From assembly GCA_037501455.1 (NCBI GenBank), contig CM074863.1:13450001-13514000 (forward strand): a DNA stretch of 64,000 nt, in the 5' to 3' direction. A program made the position numbers and the translations under genes. The DNA is from Lantana camara. Its lineage: Eukaryota > Streptophyta > Magnoliopsida > Lamiales > Verbenaceae. This document shows positions 57,717 through 64,000 of this stretch, in pieces. Numbering within the stretch: position 1 is the first letter of the stretch; every line of letters starts with the position of its first letter. The notes under the pieces were generated by a model. It was not told the origin of the DNA. It made no database searches and worked only from the letters and a program-made list of their open reading frames with translations.

Positions 57717-60628
57717 TCAAGCAGCTGGGGCGACATCTTCATCAACAATCACCAAAACTGGGCCCTGAACTGGGCCTTGAATTGGACCCTCAGGCTCTTG
57801 AGGATGGGCTTGCGGATCGTTGGGGGCATTGGCATCTAGAGCAGGCTCATTGGCATCCGGAGCGGGGGCGTTGGCACCTTCATCAATTGGGATTGGGGCA
57901 TCCTCTACAACCGGCGCTTGTGGCTCATTCTCGGGATTGTCGTTTTGAGCAGCATTACCCGCCGGATGAGCGTCCATGTACTCATCTTGAATGAGCTTGA
58001 CCAAGAACCCATACTCAGGCTCTGCGATGGAATCAGCAGGGTTATCGCCCTCGTCATCTTCCTCCTCGCAGCGCTCATTGAACATGAGCCCCGTGCCCTC
58101 GGCCTCCTTCATGGCAGGATGGGTTAGCCCTTTGTGTATGCCCTGCTCGATGGCCAGATTGAAGGCCTTCTGAGCCTCCTCCAAGCAATGCAGGGAAGCA
58201 GCAAAGTTGAAGGCTTTGGAGTGGCAAAATTTGATCAATGCCTCCTTGCTTGCACGCTCTAAGCTCCGAGGCCATTCGTTGACAGTATCGTTGAATTTGC
58301 GCTCGGCCTCCAGCGCCCTTGCTTTCCAGCTTTCCCTGTCCGCCTCAGCCTTCTTGCACCGCTCGTCTGCCTGGGTCAACTGGTTACCCAAGCGGATTCG
58401 AGCGCCATCAACCGCCAAGAAATCCTCCTTCAGTTTCGACAGCTCTTCCTCCGACGTATTGTATAAACCCTTGAGGGTCTCATACTTGGCAATTTCAGCA
58501 TCCAACTCCGCTTGGATGTGAGCCGGGTCATTCGAGCGGGCCACCTTCTTGTACTTGGCCTTGCGCTCGGCGTAGGTGGAGGCTCGCATTTGCACATTCC
58601 GGAGCCGGGGGAGAACTTGCTGCGTAAACGAGAGGAAAAGTGTTAGCAAAAGAATGGTGAATTACAGAAAAGAAAAGAAGAATGCAAGGAATGGGGACTT
58701 ACGGAAATCAGAGCGTGGGCTGCATCGAGCGTCACCTTCTCTACAGACTCATTGTAGAGATGCCGGTGGTCTGCTGAGAATTGAGCCCGGCTGAACAAAT
58801 CCTGAGTAAGACTAAGTGCGACCGAGCCCGGCCTCAGCAAAACCGGCCCGCCGTCGGGGGCGCCAGAAAAGTCTCTGTCCCCTCGGCGGGGGAACTCCCA
58901 CATGTGTTCTTCCTCTGAAGAGGAAGTGTCCCCCTCGCCTCGGGGGCCCTCAACCACTTGCTTGCCCTTTCCTTTGATCGCGGCGGAGTCAGGCATTCTC
59001 TTCCTCTTGCGGGAAGGTCTATTTTGCGCTCGAGCTCGGAGGAGCCTCGGTGATCGCCAGAGTGGTTACTGGCCTCGGTGTTTCTGCAGGAACGGGGGGT
59101 TGAACATCATCTCCTCTCTCCGATCGCCCCCTGGTCTCCCTCGTGACCAATCTACGTTCCCCTCGGCCACGAGGGGGCTGCACCTCAGGGTTGGCGCTTG
59201 AACTCGCGCCACCACGAGCGTCCCCGCGGTTGTTACGGTTACGGGGTCGCTGTTGGTCACGCTGCTGATCCCCCTGAGGGGCTTGATTCCTCTGTGCATT
59301 GGCGAAACGAGCCGCTTGTCTAATTCCACCGGCCATTTCTAGGATAGCAGCTCCTGCAAAAATGAAAATACGAAGGTTATAAATCCTTGGACAAGAATTG
59401 TTAAGTGCAAATTACAAGTACAAGAAAAGCAGTTAGTATTCAATCCTATCTAAGGTTAGTGCCCTAAGAATCTAACCGTCTCTCTCTACGTCACGAGCCG
59501 GAGGGTTGTCAAGGAAATGAGGGTCGTTGGTAAGACCACACAAGAACATGAGTTCCGCATCGTCTATCCAGTCCTTTGCTTGTATAAGGTGACCCTCGTC
59601 CCTTAGGGTTGTTGCCAGGTTTTTAGCCCAGTCTCGGGGGAGTGAAGGTGGCAAACGGCTCTTTGAGTACGAGCCCCATTCCGTGATCACCCCAAAGCCC
59701 TCTCCTGCTGGAGCCTTGACAAAGATGAATTTTTCTTTCCAATCAATGCCATAAGTGCTCGAGGGCGAGTTGATCAGCTTCATGTGGGCCTTCGCTTGGA
59801 CGTAATAAAAACCCGCCTCAGGAGAAGAGCGAGAGGAGCTGACCACTTGGAAAAGGGCATTGAAGTTCCGCAAATAGGGCTCGTAACCCATGGTCCTCAT
59901 CAGAATTACGAAACAGGTCAGGAGGGCCAAGCCGTTGGGCACTATTTGGGATGGACACAAGCCCAAGTCATTCAGCAAATGGGCCATTGAGACTGAGATG
60001 GGGAACCTCAGGCCTCCTGAGCGCACGGTGTCCACGTACACTGCCATTTCCCCAGGAGGCGGATTATTTGCACGCTCGTGGTTTTGGGGAATTCTCCAAG
60101 TATACCGCTCGTCCCAGTAGATGGGGGCCATCATTGTCTTTACATCTCCCACAGTGACGGTGCTGGGAGTCTCATCAGGCGTGCGCTCGGTAGCCTGATA
60201 ACCTGAGCCCTCCCCCTCGTTGGGTCCTTTGGATTTCTGGGTTTTCTTACTCTTGCCCTTGTCACGGGCCCTTTCCGAAGGCCCGGTTACGGCTTCCGCC
60301 ACTGGAAGCGGATTTGCAACACGGCCCTTTCTGAAGGCCCGGTTACGGCTTCCGCCACTGGAAGCGGATTTGCAACGGCCACGGTCACTCTATGGCGGTG
60401 GGGATGTGTGGCACTTTGAGTTATGGGGAGGGTGACTCCTTGTCTTTCTGCCTCCATCACCAGATCCATCTCCTCAAAGAGAGGATCCGTTCCTCCTGGA
60501 TTTCTATCCTCCACGGCCATCACTGCCGCCCCCAACTCCTCATCCCTGGGGGAATCCGGAGAAGAAGAACTCTCCGTGGCCATCTCTTGGATTTCACGGG
60601 CAAACTCTTCAACGTGTTGGTCGGCCAT
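57717..60628 (-). pseudogene. antisense gene of E2, same exon plan as in E1, frame interrupted
   Basis: Exon 1 runs from the ATG at 60628 (MADQHVEEF) to 59477; intron 59476-59354 (GTTAGA...TTTGCAG, phase 1); exon 2 59353-58703; intron 58702-58620 (GTAAGT...TACGCAG, phase 0); exon 3 58619-57717. Exon 1 contains 'LLNDLGLCPSQIVPNGLALL', the block also found in E1 (Transposase_28-like). Exon 2 is Arg-rich with KRKR near its frame change, a possible nuclear signal. Exon 3 is coiled coil, then an acidic Pro/Asn-rich tail. Two breaks are seen: a 56-bp tandem duplication at 60264-60376 that shifts the frame in exon 1, and a frame change near 59020-59045 in exon 2 that is a small indel or an unrecognised intron. 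This copy probably makes no full-length protein. Function unknown. Confidence 0.72.
60264..60376. repeat. 56/57-bp tandem duplication in the antisense gene of E2
   Basis: 60264-60320 (57 nt) and 60321-60376 (56 nt) are nearly identical; they differ by one G and by one C/T. The unit is not a multiple of three, so the duplication moves the antisense frame into a stop within the second copy. It is absent from the corresponding region of E1. Confidence 0.93.
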
Positions 60629-60876
60629 GGCAGAAACAGAGGTTTTGGGAGTTTTCTTGGAAAAGATTAGGGTTCGGAAAGGCAAAAATCTGAGGGATTA
60701 CAAAATCCTAAAGTCCGAATCTATGGTTAGTAAAGTTAAAAAGTTTCAATGGAAATTTACCTTGAAAGTTCTGGGAGAAAACTGGAGAAGAAGTTGAAGA
60801 TGCGAGAGATTTCTTTTTTGCAAAGGGTGCTTGAAAGTTCTGAATGCGTAAAGAGTGTGGAGATCTCAGAATCCCG

Positions 60877-60884
60877 TATTTATA
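60877..60884 (-). promoter_or_regulatory. TATA box of the E2 antisense gene
   Basis: TATAAATA on the minus strand, about 250 bp before the ATG at 60628 and 340 bp inside the 3' LTR. It corresponds to 8738-8745 in E1. Confidence 0.6.
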
Positions 60885-61214
60885 GGGATGGAAGTTGGTA
60901 CCGTTTTAGGCAATAAATTCAAAATGGTAATCATTTCCCGCCTAGCAAACCGCCCACTTTATGGAACCGGCACATGCTTCCCAATGCTCACGCGCCCCAC
61001 GCGCACCCGCATTTAATGCTCTGACGTTTCAAGGGCTTCAGAATAGTACCAGCATTTAATGCGGAAGTGATACGAACGGTCAATTGAAAAGACCGCATTA
61101 ATGGCGCATTCAGAGGAAAAATTGCTCAACACGCCAAGTTCTATACGAGCGTTGCGTGCAAGAGATTGAGCGTGTCAAAATTCTACAGTCCTTATCATCA
61201 AGGACTACAGAATT

Positions 61215-61225
61215 GGGGGGCAAAA
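61215..61225 (+). other. polypurine tract of E2
   Basis: GGGGGGCAAAA directly before the 3' LTR start at 61226. It primes plus-strand synthesis in LTR retrotransposons; a single C interrupts the purine run. Confidence 0.8.
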
Positions 61226-62048
61226 TGATGAGGTCAAAATACGATCGTCCCACATTAAGACATGTGGCATCACCGAGATGATGACATCTGTCTCCCCAAG
61301 GCTGCACCATCAGTTCACGAGTGCTGAACCCAACGAGCGCAGATCTTCTTCAGGAGTTGAGCCCAACGAGCGCTATCACTCCAACGAGCGTCCTACACAC
61401 CAAACGATGGGTGCGCCTACGTGCCAAGGGAGCCCTCTTCAAGCGTCACACTCCCTCAGAGTGGCCTCCCCTTTGGCTCGTCACTTGAATTGGAGCCAAC
61501 ATTCCCCTCAGTGGATATCTTGGCCTCCAAAACTCAAGGTTGTCACGAGCGCGCTCTCAAGCCCTCGTTACCAACCACCCACATGGCTCTCTGACACAAC
61601 GTACATGCCCGCGCACCTGCCACTGTTGCTAGCACTAACTTTTGGACCGCTTTTGCAGAAGATTCCTCCTAGGTTTCTCTCTCACAGCGCCACGTGTTAG
61701 GGCAACATTCGGCCAGGACCACTTGAGGCAAATGACCAAAGGGCCCTTGACCCTCAACTATAAATAACCCAAGTCATCTTCTACACTGTAAGCATTCTTT
61801 AAGCTTTCTTCATCACTGCAACTGTGACTGAACTTACACTTATCTTCATACATTGAACTGACTTGAGCGTCGGAGAGCCAAACTGGGTATCACCCCCAGT
61901 TCCCCCAGCTTGGCCATCTGACCTTTCTTGTGCTTGTCCCAACAGGTTGAACCCCTTCCTCTTTTTCCGGCGAAGCTCCGGTGGTTTCCTCCACAAAATA
62001 CAAATCGTAAAGTGATCGGATTCGGACCATCCATTCCCGGACCCATCA
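61226..62048 (+). repeat. 3' LTR of E2 (823 bp)
   Basis: Same length as the 5' LTR with three single-base differences (61322, 61441, 61765). Its TATA box reads TATAAAT at 61759-61765 and the conserved 18-nt block is at 61858-61875. Confidence 0.97.
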
Positions 62049-62053
62049 GAATG

Positions 62054-64000
62054 TTTCCATTTATAGTATACAATTTGTTCTTATTCTTAATTTGTCTATT
62101 TTTTATGATTATTGTGTTACTTGTAATATTATATTATTAATTTATTTATTTTGTTGCAGATATGGTGGAAGGAGTTTTGATTATTCATTCCTACATCCTT
62201 CATGTCATAAGGATGTCAACATATATGTATTTGTTTTGGTAGCAAACGAAACCAGCAAAATTGGTATATTATAAATTTGTTCATAATCCTTTTATTTTGA
62301 ATATGAATATTATGTTATTTTTTGTGGTAGATTATTAATTTATTTGTCTGTGTGCAGATGCAATGAAAGAAGTTTTCACTATTTATTCCTACACGATAGC
62401 TTCAACATGATGGCTTCAACAAAGATTTTTTTTTTCTTTCATATTTTAAAAATAATAACTGTGTATTACTCATTTTGAGTTATGATACATGAATTAACTA
62501 TCTCAAGTTCATTTTGACTAAAATCATTAATATCCTTTCATATTTTAATATTCTCACAATTTATTTTGGCACGATAGCTTCAATATGATGACTTCAACGA
62601 AGACTTTTATTCTTTATTCTTTATTTTTTTCATATTTTGAAAATAATTACCATGTATTACTTATTATGAGTTATGAGTTTGATTAAAATAATTAATATTT
62701 TTTATTTTTAAGTATATTATAATTGATTTTTATTATATAATGAGATCTTTAAATGGTTAAATTACTTAAAAGTTTCATATTTAAAAAATGGTGATCCATG
62801 CCTTGGTACGGGTTTAATACTAGTTAAAGTAATAAATTATCATTAGTAGCATGTGTAGTACGTCAAATTAAAGGAAATTCTCGTGTGATATATATATTTA
62901 AGAAAATTTCCCACCAAAAAAAAAAAAAAAAAAAAAGAAAAGTTCCCATAAACAAATTAAATGAGATCAAGGGCATGTGATGGAGGGAATATTTTCAAAT
63001 ACAACTTAAATATATATAATGTAACCGCCATGCAATGTAGATATAACGGCTGACAATTTATTTATATAAATGGTAAAGAATCCAAATCTTTGCCATCCAC
63101 CAAATGGAAAGTTTATTATCTTGTTGTACTAATTATTAATTTACTGAATGTAATTTAGAGTTGGCATGTCTTCCAAATTAAAGCTAATCCACCACTTAAT
63201 TAAAAATACCAAGGTGGAATATATATTGTATGTATATAGTTGGTAAAGAAGTCTGAGTTACAAAGACGTGTAGTGGCAGCCGCCCCTCAACTAATTCCTT
63301 TTCTTCTTAGAATTTCAAAATTTTATTTTATCAATTCCATCTCTCTCAAATAAAATTTTAATTTTGTCAAGACATAAGTAGAATTTCAATAGAGAAAAAT
63401 GGAACGGACGATACCAAAATTAAAACTTAGGGGGGACAGTAGGGAAAAAATCAAGATAAGTTTTGTTTTTAAAAGTTTATACATATACCTTTTTAGTGGT
63501 TTGCCGAACTGGTGACTTAGGATCTCCTGTTTCATTTATATATACGTGTTACATATATATATATAAATAGGTCATCTAGATTAGGAGAAAAATCTTTTAA
63601 TTTTTTTTTATATCACAATTATTTTTCTCATAGTTTGGATTGTTTGTTTACACATGTGGCACATGTATTTCATAGAAACAAGCCTCGACTCCACTACTAT
63701 GTATAATGTATGTATATGTATTGGTGCTATATATATGTGTGTGTATGTATGTATATATATGTGTATGTATATATAGTTGGTCTTTTTGACGAGATTCTTT
63801 GGTGCATGGGGAATATATGTGGTCTTCGGAGTTTGGTCTATTCAAACTTCCCAAAGCCAGAATTCCAGATTCTCCAGTCTCGTCGCAACCAAAAAAGCCA
63901 ATCACCGCCTCGGTATTTGTGTTCCACCTAGGTTTTCATAAACATTAAGAGCTCCTTTATTATTTTTTTTTAGTTGGCTAACCATTGTTAATGGGTTATT
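62054..64000. other. AT-rich intergenic DNA right of element E2
   Basis: No gene was recognised. A segment with CACGATAGCTTCAA and GACTTCAACGAAGA-like wording near 62392-62510 is repeated near 62570-62680, an imperfect tandem duplication of about 180 bp. An A run lies at about 62917-62937 and a (TA/TG)n microsatellite at about 63713-63775. The right end is cut by the window. Confidence 0.5.

Larger units (their letters stand above)
49465..62048 (+). mobile_element. complete Tat-type Ty3/gypsy retrotransposon E2, 12584 bp
   Basis: Two LTRs of 823 bp (49465-50287 and 61226-62048) differ at three positions. The element is flanked by a perfect 5-bp duplication GAATG (49460-49464 and 62049-62053). 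Inside, in order: primer binding site, gag-pol (50379-56570), two arrays of tandem repeats (56877-57528), an antisense gene (60628 down to 57717), a G-rich polypurine tract and the 3' LTR. All parts needed for movement appear present, and gag-pol is open, so the copy could be autonomous, although the antisense gene is interrupted. Base composition (higher GC) contrasts with the AT-rich flanks. Confidence 0.97.

Overview
This is nuclear DNA of a flowering plant, most likely a eudicot. Genes carry GT-AG introns, intergenic DNA is AT-rich and full of small transposon remnants, and the host genes (RAM2-type GPAT, EXO84, an EDR2-C/DUF1336 protein, a bHLH79-type factor, a CLE25-type peptide) are plant families. 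RAM2 is normally kept only by plants that form arbuscular mycorrhiza. The order cannot be fixed from the window; an asterid is a guess. LAYOUT. 1-9540: a Ty3/gypsy element of the Tat type (E1), cut by the left window edge: gag-pol on +, an antisense gene on -, and a 3' LTR. 9541-14698: AT-rich DNA with an old tandem duplication, a 642-bp hAT-type MITE with perfect 8-bp target-site duplication, and the RAM2 promoter. 14699-25317: three host genes: RAM2-like GPAT (+, 2 exons), EXO84 (+, 7 exons) and a DUF1336/EDR2-C gene (-, 9 exons), the last two convergent. 25318-38784: gene-poor, with a 1.03-kb foldback element, a two-hairpin MITE, inverted TRIM-like sequences and a 247-bp MITE. 38785-47828: bHLH79-like gene (+, 6 exons), an intronless single-pass membrane protein gene (-) and a CLE25-like peptide gene (+, 2 exons). 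49465-62048: a complete, very young Tat-type element (E2) with two 823-bp LTRs that differ at 3 positions and a perfect 5-bp target-site duplication (GAATG). 62054-64000: AT-rich, no gene seen. MAIN POINT. Both Tat elements carry, between pol and the 3' LTR, a gene on the opposite strand. Read with splicing, each copy has introns at matching places and phases (one phase 1, one phase 0) and its own TATA box on the minus strand just inside the 3' LTR. In E1 the three exons give one uninterrupted 825-residue reading frame; in E2 the frame is broken by a 56-bp tandem duplication and one further frame change. Each element is also saturated with its own short CpG-containing word (TCGA in E1, CGAGCG/GAGCG in E2) in coding and non-coding parts alike, and E2 concentrates its word in 67-bp and 98-bp tandem repeats. 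The two LTR types, otherwise dissimilar, share an 18-nt block about 97 nt downstream of the TATA box, followed by an RNA hairpin that seems to be kept by covariation. Together this suggests a retrotransposon with a dedicated spliced antisense protein and a private recognition word. That link is a hypothesis, not something the sequence proves.
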